Shown here: positions 50,234-60,482 of the stretch, in pieces | Layout of the letters: each line of letters opens with the position of its first letter | Numbering within the stretch: position 1 is the first letter of the stretch | Assembly (NCBI RefSeq): GCF_027706845.1 | Contig: NZ_JAQGCZ010000003.1 | Coordinates: forward strand, 124,001-188,000 | Length of the DNA: 64,000 nt | Origin: Mycolicibacterium sp. BiH015 | GTDB taxonomy: Bacteria > Actinomycetota > Actinomycetes > Mycobacteriales > Mycobacteriaceae | Reading direction: 5' to 3' | The notes under the pieces: generated by a model | Told to the model about the DNA's origin: nothing | Seen by the model: only the letters and a program-made list of their open reading frames with translations | Databases searched by the model: none | Translations under genes and position numbers: made by a program

Positions 50234-50947
50234 GTGAAATCCGTAGTCAGCACGCTTCGTACCGTGAGGGCCACGGTCGTCGCCACGCTGAGGACGGTGC
50301 CACCGACCCGCCTGGCGGCCGTCGCGTCGGGGATTGTGATTCTCGTCGCAATCGCGCTGCTGGTCCCGCTGCCGACGGCTCTGCAGCTTCGGGACTGGGC
50401 CACCTCGGCGGGCCCGTGGTTTCCGGTGGTCTTCTTCGCCGCGCATGTGGTGATGACGGTGCTTCCGTTTCCGCGCACCGCGTTCACCTTGGCTGCCGGC
50501 CTGCTGTTCGGACCCGTTCTCGGCATTCCGATCGCGGTCGCCGCCAGCACCGTCAGCGCGGTCATCGCCCTGGTGCTGGTCCGGATCGCCGGTTGGCAGG
50601 TCAGCCGGCTGGTTTCCCACCCCCGGGTCGACGCGATCGACCAGCGCCTGCGTGAACGCGGCTGGCCGGTGGTGCTGGCGACGCGGCTCATCCCCGCCGT
50701 GCCGTTCTCGGTTCTCAACTACGCCGCCGGCGCATCCTCGATACGGGTGCTTCCCTATACGTTGGCCACCTTCTTCGGCGTGCTGCCCGGGACGGCGGCC
50801 ATCGTCATTCTGGGCGATGCGCTGACCGGCCGAGTCAGCCCCGCGCTGCTGGTCGTGTCGCTGTGCACCGCCGCCATCGGCGTCGCGGGGCTGCTCGTCG
50901 AAGTCCGCGCGCACCGCCGCAGCGGCGACCGCGTCAGCGCGCCCTGA
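50234..50947 (+). CDS. DedA/TVP38-TMEM64 family membrane protein
   Basis: This 237-aa protein has the VTT/DedA core: GPWFPVVFFAAHVVMTVLPFPRTAFTLAAGLLFGPVLGIP followed by the R-x-I-P motif ATRLIPAVPFSVLNYAAG. Some six membrane segments. Relatives flip lipids or affect envelope proton-motive balance. Counterpart of Rv1491c. GTG 50234 is preferred: TACGCT lies eight bases upstream. It overlaps the convergent DoxX-like gene by 14 bp. Confidence 0.85.
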   Translation: MKSVVSTLRTVRATVVATLRTVPPTRLAAVASGIVILVAIALLVPLPTALQLRDWATSAGPWFPVVFFAAHVVMTVLPFPRTAFTLAAGLLFGPVLGIPIAVAASTVSAVIALVLVRIAGWQVSRLVSHPRVDAIDQRLRERGWPVVLATRLIPAVPFSVLNYAAGASSIRVLPYTLATFFGVLPGTAAIVILGDALTGRVSPALLVVSLCTAAIGVAGLLVEVRAHRRSGDRVSAP

Positions 50948-51296
50948 CCTCGGGACCCTTCACCGTCATCGCGCCGAACAGGGCGAGCAGGGACGACGCC
51001 GCGACGAGACCCGGGCTCCAGTCCTTGGCGCGCACATGCGAGCCCACGGCCAGCACGAAATACACCGCCAACATGAACGTCGTCAGCCGCGCCAGGCCAG
51101 GAAATCGGAACACCGACAGCAGCCCGATCGCGCTGGCCGCCTTGACCACCGGGATCACCGGCCGCAACTCCTCGGGAAGCCCGACGTCGTCCAAGGCTTT
51201 CTTGATCGGTGGGATCTGCTTGGCGCAGGCGATCGCGTCCGCGGCCTGCATCGCCGCCAGCACCGAGTAGGTCCGTGGCGACGTCAGGGCGCTCAT
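50934..51296 (-). CDS. DoxX-like small membrane protein
   Basis: This 120-aa protein has four hydrophobic segments (about 8-24, 48-66, 70-86 and 95-112) with GLPEELRPVIPVVKAASAIGLL, typical of DoxX-like proteins. ATG 51296 overlaps the SPFH gene stop as ATGA, so it is the third gene of an NfeD-SPFH-DoxX set. Function not assigned. Confidence 0.78.
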   Translation of the reverse strand: MSALTSPRTYSVLAAMQAADAIACAKQIPPIKKALDDVGLPEELRPVIPVVKAASAIGLLSVFRFPGLARLTTFMLAVYFVLAVGSHVRAKDWSPGLVAASSLLALFGAMTVKGPEVRAR

Positions 51297-52507
51297 TGTT
51301 CCGGGGCCCCGTGCCGGGGCTGCGGCGCGTAGTTGGTCACCGGGGGCTGGGACTGCTGCGAGAGCGGGGGGTACTGCGGCGGCGGATCGATCACGCCTGC
51401 GACCGGCCTGCGGGCCTCGGCTTCGGCTTTGGCCACCGCCTGAGCAATCTCGGGATCGGTCTCGGTGGAGAACCAGTCGGCGATCTCGGCTTCTTCGTCG
51501 GCGTCGGACTTCGACGAGGTCTCCTCCACGGGCGACGGCGTGTAGCGGAACACCCCGTCCTCCCCCGGCGCGCCGAGCAGTTTGGTGAATCCCTGTAGCG
51601 CAGAACCGAAGTCGCTGGGCACCAGCCACACCTTGTTGGCTTCGCCCTTGGCCATCTGCGGCAGTGTCTGCAGGTACTGGTAGGCGAGCATCTCCGGGGT
51701 CGGCCTGCCGTTCTTGATGGCAGCGAACGTCTTCTCGATGGCCTTGGCCTGGCCCTGGGCCTGCAGGTAGGCGGCGGCACGCTCGCCCTGGGCCCGCAGC
51801 ATCCGGGACTGCCTATCGGCTTCGGCCGCGAGGATGGCGGCCTGCTTGGCGCCTTCGGCCGCGAGGATCTGCGCCTGCTTCTGGCCTTCCGCCTGCTTGA
51901 TCGAGGCCTCGCGGTTGCCTTCCGCGGTCAGGATCATGGCGCGCTTCTCCCGGTCGGCGCGCATCTGCTTCTCCATCGAATCCTGAATCGAGGGGGGCGG
52001 ATCGATGCTGCGAAGCTCGACGCGGGCGACGCGCAGCCCCCATCGGCCGGTGGCTTCGTCGAGCACCCCGCGCAGCTGGCCGTTGATCGAGTCCCGCGAG
52101 GTCAGGGTCTGTTCGAGGGTCATACCACCGACGACGTTGCGCAGCGTGGTAGTGGTCAGCTGTTCGACGCCGACGATGTAGTTGCTGATCTGATAGACCG
52201 CGGCCTGCGGGTTGGTGACCTGGAAGTAGACGACGGTGTCGATGTTGACAGTCAGGTTGTCCTCGGTGATCACCGGCTGCGGCGGGAACGAGACGACGCG
52301 CTCGCGCAGATCGACGCGCGCGCGGATCTTGTCGACGAAGGGCAGCAGCAGCGTGAGCTGGCCGGACACCGTCTTGCTGTAGCGGCCCAGGCGCTCGATG
52401 ACCGCGGCCTCGGCTTGCGGGATCAGCGCCACCGACTTCGCGACGATGACGACGGCGAACAGCACAAGCACCGCCAGCAGGACCAACCCTGCGATGGCAC
52501 CATCCAC
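51293..52507 (-). CDS. SPFH/stomatin-family membrane scaffold protein (Rv1488-like)
   Basis: This 404-aa protein has an N-terminal membrane anchor (about 5-28), an SPFH domain (about 30-185, AVIERLGRYSKTVSGQLTLLLPFVDKI), and a long alanine/glutamine-rich coiled coil (about 185-265: repeated AEGxKQAxIL units). A proline/glutamine-rich tail ends it. AAGGAG seven bases before GTG 52507 sets the start. Bacterial SPFH proteins organise membrane microdomains and pair with NfeD, the gene just upstream. Confidence 0.92.
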   Translation of the reverse strand: MDGAIAGLVLLAVLVLFAVVIVAKSVALIPQAEAAVIERLGRYSKTVSGQLTLLLPFVDKIRARVDLRERVVSFPPQPVITEDNLTVNIDTVVYFQVTNPQAAVYQISNYIVGVEQLTTTTLRNVVGGMTLEQTLTSRDSINGQLRGVLDEATGRWGLRVARVELRSIDPPPSIQDSMEKQMRADREKRAMILTAEGNREASIKQAEGQKQAQILAAEGAKQAAILAAEADRQSRMLRAQGERAAAYLQAQGQAKAIEKTFAAIKNGRPTPEMLAYQYLQTLPQMAKGEANKVWLVPSDFGSALQGFTKLLGAPGEDGVFRYTPSPVEETSSKSDADEEAEIADWFSTETDPEIAQAVAKAEAEARRPVAGVIDPPPQYPPLSQQSQPPVTNYAPQPRHGAPEQ

Positions 52508-52522
52508 GACAGGACTCCTTCT

Positions 52523-52957
52523 CTAGATGACTTTGGAGACGACCGCGGTGGCTCCGTCGATGTGCACGACGGTCACCTGGTCGCCGACTTCGTAGACATC
52601 GTTCTCGTTGTAGGGGCGTGCCGTCCAGACTTCGCCGTCGAGCTTGACCTGGCCTGCGTGCCGGCCGACGCGGTCGAGGACCAGCGCACTCTTGCCCTCG
52701 AGAGCCTTCGCCGGCTCTGGAAGCCCCTTGCCGGACTGCATCCGGCGGCGCAGCGCGGGGCGGACACCGACCAGAAGAAGCACCGACACGAGCAGGAACA
52801 CGACACCGTCGGCCCACAGCGGCCAGTCCAACAGGAAGCTGGAACCAGCGGCGGCCAGCGCACCGCCGCTGAGCATCAGCAGGAACAGGTCACCGGTCAG
52901 TGCCTCGGCGCCCGCGAGCGCCAGCGCTGCGATCAGCCAGATCAATGCGACAGGCAT
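52523..52957 (-). CDS. NfeD family membrane protein
   Basis: This 144-aa short NfeD has three hydrophobic helices (about 3-25, 30-45 and 47-66) and a C-terminal OB-fold (about 85-144, KSALVLDRVGRHAGQVKLDGEVWTARP). It is co-transcribed with the SPFH protein, its usual partner; the pair likely assembles in one membrane complex. Counterpart of Rv1487. Confidence 0.9.
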   Translation of the reverse strand: MPVALIWLIAALALAGAEALTGDLFLLMLSGGALAAAGSSFLLDWPLWADGVVFLLVSVLLLVGVRPALRRRMQSGKGLPEPAKALEGKSALVLDRVGRHAGQVKLDGEVWTARPYNENDVYEVGDQVTVVHIDGATAVVSKVI

Positions 52958-53016
52958 GCCGTCAGCCTATCGCGGAGCCGACTGGATGAGCCGGTAACAA
53001 CTACACTTGCGCCATC

Positions 53017-53886
53017 ATGTGGTGCCCGAGTGTTTCGCTGACCGTGTGGACGAATGCCTGGCTGGCAGGCGCCGCCGCTCCCGACGATGTGCTGGACGCG
53101 TTATCCCTTTGGACGCCAAGGCATTCAGTGACGGCCTATGATTCGGCGGCCGCCGAGCGAACCGGGTTGTCGTGGCCGGACCTCGACGATGCCGCATCGG
53201 TGTCGCTGCTGCAGACGGTGCGTACGGCCGCCGCCCACGCGGGATCTCAGCCGGCGATCGCGCTGACCCTCCCTGTTCCCGGTGACGTGCGGGGGCTGCC
53301 GCCGGGCACCCAGTTCGGTCGTGACGCCGTCGCCGCGGGCGAGGCGGTGATCGTGGCGGGAACGGGTGGCGCGATCGGCCTGGTCCCGGATTTCGAGTAC
53401 CAGGACAGCTATCCCGACGCGTTCGATCCCGATGACGACTACGAGTACGAGGCCGAGCTCACCGGCCTGTCGTGGACGGTCTATTCGTTTTCGACGGCAC
53501 CGCCGGCCGGCCATTTCGATCTCGGCGACGCCGAGTACCAGCTGCGCGACGCGGTGCGCTCGGCGGCAGATGCGCTTGGCGCGTTGCGGGCCGGCGCCTC
53601 GGCCGGCGATGTCGGCGATCCACGCAGGCTCGTCGAGCAGGTGCTGGACGCCACCCGGGCTCATCGGGTGCCCGACCATGCGCCGACGCGCGCGGTGCGG
53701 GTGCTGGAGAATGCCGCTCACGTCGACGCGATCATCACGGTCAGCTCGGGGTTGATCCCGATCGGATTGCAGAGTTCCTCGGAGGTTCAGCTGGCCAGCG
53801 ACGCGCTTCGCCCGCTCACCTCGGTGGTGCGCTCGGCTCGGCTGGCGGCGGTCGACGCAATCCTGCACTCAGCCTGGCAGAGCTAG
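53017..53886 (+). CDS. Conserved mycobacterial protein of unknown function (Rv1486c-like)
   Basis: This 289-aa soluble protein has no obvious catalytic motif. A very acidic stretch ([22 protein letters not shown], in part at about 128-148) lies in the middle. The N-terminus [20 protein letters not shown] and the C-terminus suggest an alpha/beta fold. TACACT nine bases before ATG 53017 may be the -10. It faces hemH with a 4-bp convergent overlap, as Rv1486c faces hemZ. Confidence 0.8.
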   Translation: MWCPSVSLTVWTNAWLAGAAAPDDVLDALSLWTPRHSVTAYDSAAAERTGLSWPDLDDAASVSLLQTVRTAAAHAGSQPAIALTLPVPGDVRGLPPGTQFGRDAVAAGEAVIVAGTGGAIGLVPDFEYQDSYPDAFDPDDDYEYEAELTGLSWTVYSFSTAPPAGHFDLGDAEYQLRDAVRSAADALGALRAGASAGDVGDPRRLVEQVLDATRAHRVPDHAPTRAVRVLENAAHVDAIITVSSGLIPIGLQSSSEVQLASDALRPLTSVVRSARLAAVDAILHSAWQS

Positions 53887-54905
53887 ACGCCGCACGCTGA
53901 GGTGCACGGGGCACCGTTGACGCTGCAGCCGTAACCGGGCACCGCAGCGGGGTTTTCAACACGCAACGGGGCCCGGTCGAGGCGCATCTCGTCGACGAGA
54001 TCGACGACGAGTTGAGCGAACCTGGGCTGCGCGTTGGGCGTGGACGCCCGCGCAAAAGCGATCCCCGCGGCCGCGGCCTGATCGGCCAGCTCGTTGTCGA
54101 GATCCCACACGACCTCGATATGGTCGGCGACGAAGCCGACCGGGCACACGATCACAGCTTTCGTGCCGCCGGCGGCCAGGCTGTCGAGGTGATCCCCGAC
54201 GTCGGGCTCCAGCCACGGCACCTGCGGCGGGCCCGAACGGGACTGCCACACCTGGTCGTAGTCGCCGTAACCCGCAGCTGCCGCCACCAGGCCCGCGGTA
54301 TAGCCGACCTGGCGCTCGTAAAGGTCTGTCCCGCAACGGGACGCAGCACGCAGCGGGATCGAGTGCGCGGTGAACACGAGCCGCGCCTGCGCTCGCAGCT
54401 CTTCGGGCAGGGTGGCCGCGGCATCGGCGATCGCATCGGCGAACATCTGGATCAACAGCGGGTGATCGAAATACTGTCTCAGCTTCACCAGCTCGGGCGC
54501 TTCCGGGCCGGCGGCCTCGCGTCCGCGCGCGATGTCCTCCTGATACTGAGTACACCCGGAATAGCCGCCCCACGCCGACGTCGCGAACACGGCCGCACGG
54601 CGAATCCCTCTGTCGCGCATGGCTGCAACGGTGTCCTCGATGTAGGGCTCCCAGTTGCGGTTGCCGAAGAAGACCGGAAGTTCCCTGCCACGGCCCGCCA
54701 GCTCTTCCTCGATCGAGTTGATCAGCTCGCGGTTGATGCCGTTGATGGGCGAGACTCCCCCGAAGTGCAGATAGTGCTCGGCCACGGATTCCAGCCGCTC
54801 CCTGGGGATTCCGCGGCCCCTGGTGACATTCTCCAGGAACGGCATGACCTGCTCTGGCCCTTCGGGTCCCCCGAAGGACAGCAGAAGGAGCGCGTCGAAC
54901 TCCAT
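53883..54905 (-). CDS. hemH: Ferrochelatase HemH (coproporphyrin ferrochelatase type)
   Basis: This 340-aa protein inserts iron into porphyrin at the end of haem synthesis. The active-site His is in [22 protein letters not shown] is at the start. The C-terminal Cys cluster ([17 protein letters not shown]) with an upstream Cys (IVCPVGF) provides the [2Fe-2S] site seen in mycobacterial ferrochelatases. As in other actinobacteria, the substrate is probably coproporphyrin III. It starts directly after the inhA stop. Confidence 0.93.
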   Translation of the reverse strand: MEFDALLLLSFGGPEGPEQVMPFLENVTRGRGIPRERLESVAEHYLHFGGVSPINGINRELINSIEEELAGRGRELPVFFGNRNWEPYIEDTVAAMRDRGIRRAAVFATSAWGGYSGCTQYQEDIARGREAAGPEAPELVKLRQYFDHPLLIQMFADAIADAAATLPEELRAQARLVFTAHSIPLRAASRCGTDLYERQVGYTAGLVAAAAGYGDYDQVWQSRSGPPQVPWLEPDVGDHLDSLAAGGTKAVIVCPVGFVADHIEVVWDLDNELADQAAAAGIAFARASTPNAQPRFAQLVVDLVDEMRLDRAPLRVENPAAVPGYGCSVNGAPCTSACGV

Positions 54906-55715
54906 CTACAGAAGCTGGGTGCTGGCGCCGCCGTCGGCGTAGATCACAGTTCCGGTGGTCGCAGGCAACCAGTCGGACAGCAAGGCACACACGGTCTTTG
55001 CCACCGGCGTGGGATCCTTCATGTTCCAGCCCAGCGGGGCGCGCTGATCCCAGCCCTCTTCGAGAAGCTGCATCTGAGCGCCGGCCTCGTCGCCCAGCGC
55101 CCCACCGACGATCGCACTCATCGCCAGGGTCCGGATCGGGCCTGCGGCAACGAGATTGGAACGCACGCCGACCTTGCCCGCCTCGCGGGCGACGAACCGG
55201 TTCACTGATTCGAGCGCGCTCTTGGCCACCGTCATCCAGTTGTAGGCAGGCATGGCGCGGGTCGGGTCGAAGTCCATCCCGACGATGCCGCCGCCCGGGT
55301 TCATGATGGGCAGCACCGCCTTGGCCAGCGACGCGTACGAATACGCGGAGATGTGAATGCCCTTGGCGACATCTTCGTACGGTGCGTCGAAGAACGGGTT
55401 GATGCCCATGCCAGTCTGCGGCATGAAGCCGATCGAGTGCACGACGCCGTCGAGCTTGTTGCCCTCACCGATCACCTCGGTGATGCGGTCGGCCAGGGTG
55501 TCGAGGTGCTTGTCGTCCTGGACGTCGAGTTCGAGCAGCGGCGGCTTGGACGGCAGCCGGTCGAGAATGCGCTCGATGAGCCGCAATCGGTTGAAGCCCG
55601 TGCAAATCACCTCGGCGCCTGCCTCCTGCGCGACCTTGGCGATGTAGAACGCGATCGAGCTGTCGGTGATGATCCCCGTCACGAGGATGCGCTTGCCTTC
55701 TAGGAACCCAGTCAT
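54906..55715 (-). CDS. inhA: Enoyl-ACP reductase InhA
   Basis: This 269-aa NADH-dependent reductase of FAS-II elongates mycolic acid precursors and is the isoniazid-NAD target. The catalytic Phe149, Tyr158 and Lys165 are in place ([10 protein letters not shown]), with the NAD motif [14 protein letters not shown]. Ser94 and Ile21, sites of known isoniazid-resistance changes, are wild type. It follows fabG1 by 21 bp and precedes hemH. Confidence 0.97.
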   Translation of the reverse strand: MTGFLEGKRILVTGIITDSSIAFYIAKVAQEAGAEVICTGFNRLRLIERILDRLPSKPPLLELDVQDDKHLDTLADRITEVIGEGNKLDGVVHSIGFMPQTGMGINPFFDAPYEDVAKGIHISAYSYASLAKAVLPIMNPGGGIVGMDFDPTRAMPAYNWMTVAKSALESVNRFVAREAGKVGVRSNLVAAGPIRTLAMSAIVGGALGDEAGAQMQLLEEGWDQRAPLGWNMKDPTPVAKTVCALLSDWLPATTGTVIYADGGASTQLL

Positions 55716-55736
55716 GTCAGTCCTTTTCCGATTCTC

Positions 55737-56483
<747 letters not shown>

Positions 56484-56486
56484 TCA

Positions 56487-56496
56487 TTCTTAAGAA
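56487..56496. promoter_or_regulatory. Perfect palindrome upstream of fabG1
   Basis: TTCTTAAGAA, centred about 20 bp upstream of the fabG1 -10, in the -35 region. A candidate operator; the protein is unknown. Confidence 0.4.
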
Positions 56497-56510
56497 ATCG
56501 CCTTACGAAA

Positions 56511-57518
56511 TCAGTTGGGCAGTCGGCGGTTGATCAACAGCGCACCGAGCGCGGCTGCGGCGAGCACGACGGCACCGAGCCGCAGCCAGCCGACGCTCGC
56601 GTCGCCCTTGATGGTCTCGTAGCCGATCTGTTCCTGAAGGTTGGTGAACACTTCCTTGAGCTGTTCGAGACTCGACGCCGTGAAGGCCTCGCCGCCGGAG
56701 AGATCGGCGATCTTCTTGAGCATCTCGTCGTCGACGGGAACCGGCTGGCGCTGGTCGTTGATCTCGACATAGCCATACGGGGTTCCGAACGACACCGTGG
56801 AGATCGGCACTCCCTGGTCCTTGGCCGTTCGCGCCGCGGTGTAGGCACCCTTCGGGTTGTCCGGGTTGGACGGAACCGTCTCCTTACCGTCGGACATCAA
56901 CACGACCCGGGCGGGCGGCGGCTCGTCACCCCCGCCGATCACCGCGCCGACCGTGGCGATGGCCTGAAGCGCGGTGAAGATGCCCTCGCCGGTGGCGGTG
57001 CGGTCGGCGAGCTGAAGTTTGTCGATCGCCGTCTTGGTGGACTCGCGGTTGGTGGTCGGTGAGACCAGCACCGTCGCGGTGCCCGCGTAGGCGATCAAGC
57101 CGAGGTTGATTCCGGGTGTGAGCTGGTCGGCGAACTGCTTGGCCGCCTCCTGCGCGGCGACGAGGCGGTTGGGCGCGACGTCGGTCGCACGCATCGACTG
57201 GGACACGTCGATGACGAGCATCACCACGGCGCGGTTGCGCGGAATGCGGACATCATGGGTGGGTCCTGCCATCGCGATCGTGAAGGACACCAGCGACAGG
57301 ATCAGCAGCACCGCCGGAAGGTGGCGCAGACGGCTGGGCCGCTTCGGCGCGACGCTCTCCAGCAGTTCCATGTTCGCAAAGCGCAGCATCCGCTTGTGGC
57401 GCGACAGCGAAACGACGACGTAGAGCGCGATCAGCCCGATGACGACCAGGAAGAAGAGGAAGAACCAGGGGTGTTCGAAACCCGAAAGCGACATGGGTCC
57501 GAGCAACGGTAAAGTCAT
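56511..57518 (-). CDS. VWA-domain membrane protein (Rv1481-like)
   Basis: This 335-aa protein has two N-terminal membrane helices (about 17-38 and 65-85), a von Willebrand A domain (about 95-290) and a C-terminal helix (about 310-328). The metal-ion site is complete: [10 protein letters not shown], a Thr in the second loop, and LMSDGKET. Together with MoxR1 and the DUF58 protein it forms a BatA-type chaperone set for envelope proteins. 27 bp after the DUF58 gene. Confidence 0.9.
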   Translation of the reverse strand: MTLPLLGPMSLSGFEHPWFFLFFLVVIGLIALYVVVSLSRHKRMLRFANMELLESVAPKRPSRLRHLPAVLLILSLVSFTIAMAGPTHDVRIPRNRAVVMLVIDVSQSMRATDVAPNRLVAAQEAAKQFADQLTPGINLGLIAYAGTATVLVSPTTNRESTKTAIDKLQLADRTATGEGIFTALQAIATVGAVIGGGDEPPPARVVLMSDGKETVPSNPDNPKGAYTAARTAKDQGVPISTVSFGTPYGYVEINDQRQPVPVDDEMLKKIADLSGGEAFTASSLEQLKEVFTNLQEQIGYETIKGDASVGWLRLGAVVLAAAALGALLINRRLPN

Positions 57519-57545
57519 GCGTTACTTGCCATTTCGTCGTCGTTT

Positions 57546-58487
57546 CTAGCGGGCCAGGGCGCCACGGCGTCTGCTCGCCACGAATCGCACCACATCGGCG
57601 ATCCAGTCACGATCGGTCCTCAGCGTCAGCAGCGGCGCATCGCAGCGGCGCAGCGTGCGCGCGACATCGGCCCGGTGGGCGGCAGCAGCCTGCTCGAAGT
57701 CGGCGCGTAGGCGCTCGTCGATCTTGAACTCGCGGGTGCGGCCGGTTTCGGTGTCCTGCAGGATGACGTCTCCGACCACCGGAAGCTCGATGTCGCGCGG
57801 ATCGAGGATCTCGATGCCGAGCACCTCGTGCCTGCCCGCGATCGCACGCAGCGGCCGCATCCAGTTGATGGGCCCGAGGAAGTCGCTGATGATCACCGCC
57901 ATCCCGCGCCGACGCTCAGGCCTGCGCAGGGAGTCGATCGCCGCGGCGAGGTCACCGCGGACACCGGGCGGCGCCTTGGGCATGGTCGCGATGGTGCGCA
58001 GCAACTCCTGCTCGTGCATCCGCCCCGACAGCGCAGGTACGCGCCTCACGGTCTCGCCGTTGGCGACGATCGCCCCGATCCGGTTGCCGCCACCGCTGTT
58101 CAAGAACGCGATGGACGCGGCGGCGGCCACTGCGAGGTCGCGCTTCTCACAACCCGTGGTGCCGAAGTCCAGGCTTGCCGACACGTCGACGACCAGCCAT
58201 GTCTCCAACTCGCGGTCGGCGATCATCTGACGTACGTGGGGATGGGTCGTGCGCGCGGTGACCGACCAGTCCATCCGGCGGACGTCGTCGCCCGGCTGGT
58301 AGACGCGCGACTCCCCCGGCTCGGACCCCGGCCCCGGGAGCAGACCCAGGTGGTCGCCGTGCAGCACGCCGTCGAGCTTGCGCCGGACCGTCAGCTCGAG
58401 TTTGCGCAGCGCCGCCGTCAGCGCGGGGTCACGGATCTCCCCCCGCTTCATCGACGGGAGGTCTACGGAGCGAGTTGACCGTGTCAA
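57546..58487 (-). CDS. DUF58 protein (Rv1480-like)
   Basis: This 313-aa protein has the DUF58 core SRVYQPGDDVRRMDWSVTART and a VWA-like fold with VVDVSASLDFGT and IISDFLGP. It links MoxR AAA ATPases to VWA membrane proteins. TTG 58487 lies three bases after the moxR1 stop and gives the length of the M. tuberculosis protein; ATG 58451 is an alternative. Confidence 0.88.
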   Translation of the reverse strand: MTRSTRSVDLPSMKRGEIRDPALTAALRKLELTVRRKLDGVLHGDHLGLLPGPGSEPGESRVYQPGDDVRRMDWSVTARTTHPHVRQMIADRELETWLVVDVSASLDFGTTGCEKRDLAVAAAASIAFLNSGGGNRIGAIVANGETVRRVPALSGRMHEQELLRTIATMPKAPPGVRGDLAAAIDSLRRPERRRGMAVIISDFLGPINWMRPLRAIAGRHEVLGIEILDPRDIELPVVGDVILQDTETGRTREFKIDERLRADFEQAAAAHRADVARTLRRCDAPLLTLRTDRDWIADVVRFVASRRRGALAR

Positions 58488-58490
58488 AGG

Positions 58491-59630
58491 TCAGCGACCG
58501 CTTGCCGCTGCCGCGGCGGCCGGCACGACGGGCGGAACCGAATGGCCTTGCTGCGGAATCGCATTCACTTGCGGTAGCGCGACGGTCTGCAGGATCCGGT
58601 TGACAACCGTCTCGGCGGAGATCTCGTCGGCCAGCGCGTCGTAGGTCAGCACCAGCCGGTGGCGCAGCACGTCGGGGATGATCTCCACGACGTCCTGCGG
58701 GATCACGTAGTCGCGGCCACGCACCAGCGCGAGCGCCCGCGACGCGGCGATGATGCCCAGCGAGGCACGCGGCGACGCGCCGTAGGCGATCCAGGCCTTC
58801 GCGTCGGGCATGCCGAACTTCTCGGGCTCGCGGGTCGCGGTGACGATGCGCACGACGTAGTCGACCAGCGCATGGTGGACGAAGTTGTTCGCCGCGACCT
58901 CTTGGAGGCGGAGCAGGTCACCGGTGTTGAGGATGCCCTTGGGCTCCGGCGGCTTGACACCCATCCGGTAGATGATCTCGCGCTCTTCCTCGGGCGACGG
59001 GTAGTCGACGTTGAGCTTGAACAGGAAGCGGTCGCGCTGTGCTTCCGGCAGCTGGTAGACACCTTCCTGCTCGATCGGGTTCTGGGTCGCCATCACCAGG
59101 AACGGGCTGGGCAGCGGGAAGGTCTTGCCGCCAATGGAGATCTTGCGCTCGGCCATGACCTCCAGCAGCGCCGACTGCACCTTCGCGGGCGCACGGTTGA
59201 TCTCATCGGCGAGCAGGAAGTTCACCACGACGGGGCCGAGTTCGATGTCGAACTCTTCCTTGCCCTGGCGGTAGATGCGGGTACCGACGATGTCGGTGGG
59301 AACCAGGTCAGGGGTGAACTGGATACGCGCGAACGTGCCGCCCACGACCTTGGCGAAAGTTTCGACCGCCAGCGTCTTGGCGACCCCGGGCACACCTTCG
59401 AGCAGGACGTGGCCCTTGGCCAGCAGCCCGACCAACATGCGCTCGACCAGTTGGTCCTGGCCGACGATGATCCGCTTGACCTCGAAGATCGCTCGCTCGA
59501 GCGTGTGCACCTCGTTCTGCAGACTGCCGTTGGAACTCGGGGCGGCGTGGGCTCCCGCGGAGTAGCCCGGGGCGGGGGCCTGTCCGGGATATCCTCCAGC
59601 GCCCTGCGGCGGTCCACTCGGTGAGGTCAT
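58491..59630 (-). CDS. moxR1: MoxR-family AAA+ ATPase MoxR1
   Basis: This 379-aa ATPase has a proline/glycine-rich N-terminus (about 1-35), Walker A GVPGVAKT, Walker B LLADEINRAP, sensor ATQNPIEQEGVYQLPEAQRDRF and a C-terminal lid. MoxR proteins act as chaperones maturing partner VWA proteins, encoded next. GGAAGGA eight bases before ATG 59630 sets the start. Counterpart of Rv1479. Confidence 0.93.
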   Translation of the reverse strand: MTSPSGPPQGAGGYPGQAPAPGYSAGAHAAPSSNGSLQNEVHTLERAIFEVKRIIVGQDQLVERMLVGLLAKGHVLLEGVPGVAKTLAVETFAKVVGGTFARIQFTPDLVPTDIVGTRIYRQGKEEFDIELGPVVVNFLLADEINRAPAKVQSALLEVMAERKISIGGKTFPLPSPFLVMATQNPIEQEGVYQLPEAQRDRFLFKLNVDYPSPEEEREIIYRMGVKPPEPKGILNTGDLLRLQEVAANNFVHHALVDYVVRIVTATREPEKFGMPDAKAWIAYGASPRASLGIIAASRALALVRGRDYVIPQDVVEIIPDVLRHRLVLTYDALADEISAETVVNRILQTVALPQVNAIPQQGHSVPPVVPAAAAAASGR

Positions 59631-59786
59631 CAAAAAGTTCCTTCCACATGCGCCGTACATGCTGGTTCACAGCGACTTCATCGCGGCACCGGCCGGTCGT
59701 GGCCACGCGCCCGCAGTCAACTATTCCAGGCGCTTCGTGATCCGTCGACGTCGCCCGGCGTGCTCGCCGATTACCTCAGGCCACAC

Positions 59787-60482
59787 TCAGGATTCGATGA
59801 TGCGCTGCACCGTCGGCTGCAGTCCCGCCATGCGGACCTTGCTGACGACCACCTTGTCCGCGGTGCCGCCGGACTCGAGCATCTGCCCGTTGCCGAGATA
59901 GATGGCGACGTGCTGGCTCCCGCCGGGACCCCAGAACAGTAGGTCTCCGCGCTTGGCCTGCTGGATCGGGACCCGACGGCCGGTGTTGAACTGGTCGCCC
60001 GAGTACTTCGGGATCAGCACGCCGACACCGGCAAACGAGTACTGGGTGAAGCCGGAGCAGTCGAAGCCGACGGTGTTGGCGCCTCGCTCCACGCCGGTGC
60101 TGGGGCCGGTCGGCTTCCCGCCGCCCCACGAGTACGGAGTGCCCAGCTGGGAGGCGCCGCGCTTGATGACGTACTCGACGGCGGCCGCACCTCGCACACT
60201 GCCCGGGGCGACGCTCGGGGCGTCCGGCGGCACCAGGCCGAGGCTCTGCAGGAACTTGCGGCCCATGCCCATGGTGGCCTGGGTGGCTTGCGCGGTGACC
60301 GCGAGCGACGCATTGGCGATCGCCAGCGGATCACCCGGCGCGCCGGCGCTGGGCCGCATCGGAAGAAGCGGATCCCACAGACTGGGCTGGGCATTGGCCG
60401 GGGCCGCCGTACCCGCCAGCACCGCGGCAGCCGCGATCACGGCGACCAGGAGGCGACGCAGGATCATCGGCACCCGGGTCAC
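59787..60482 (-). CDS. ripB: NlpC/P60 peptidoglycan endopeptidase RipB
   Basis: This 231-aa secreted D,L-endopeptidase has a signal peptide (about 1-30, ending around ANA-QP) and an NlpC/P60 domain (about 110-231) with catalytic Cys142 (GFDCSGF) and His191 (GSQHVAIYLG). It lacks the coiled coil of RipA. GTG 60482 overlaps the ripA stop as GTGA. Cuts stem peptides during cell separation. Confidence 0.93.
   Translation of the reverse strand: MTRVPMILRRLLVAVIAAAAVLAGTAAPANAQPSLWDPLLPMRPSAGAPGDPLAIANASLAVTAQATQATMGMGRKFLQSLGLVPPDAPSVAPGSVRGAAAVEYVIKRGASQLGTPYSWGGGKPTGPSTGVERGANTVGFDCSGFTQYSFAGVGVLIPKYSGDQFNTGRRVPIQQAKRGDLLFWGPGGSQHVAIYLGNGQMLESGGTADKVVVSKVRMAGLQPTVQRIIES

Noticed and set aside
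53017..53886. Assignment of an enzymatic function to the Rv1486c-like protein.
   Set aside because: No catalytic motif could be identified; the acidic stretch alone is not diagnostic.
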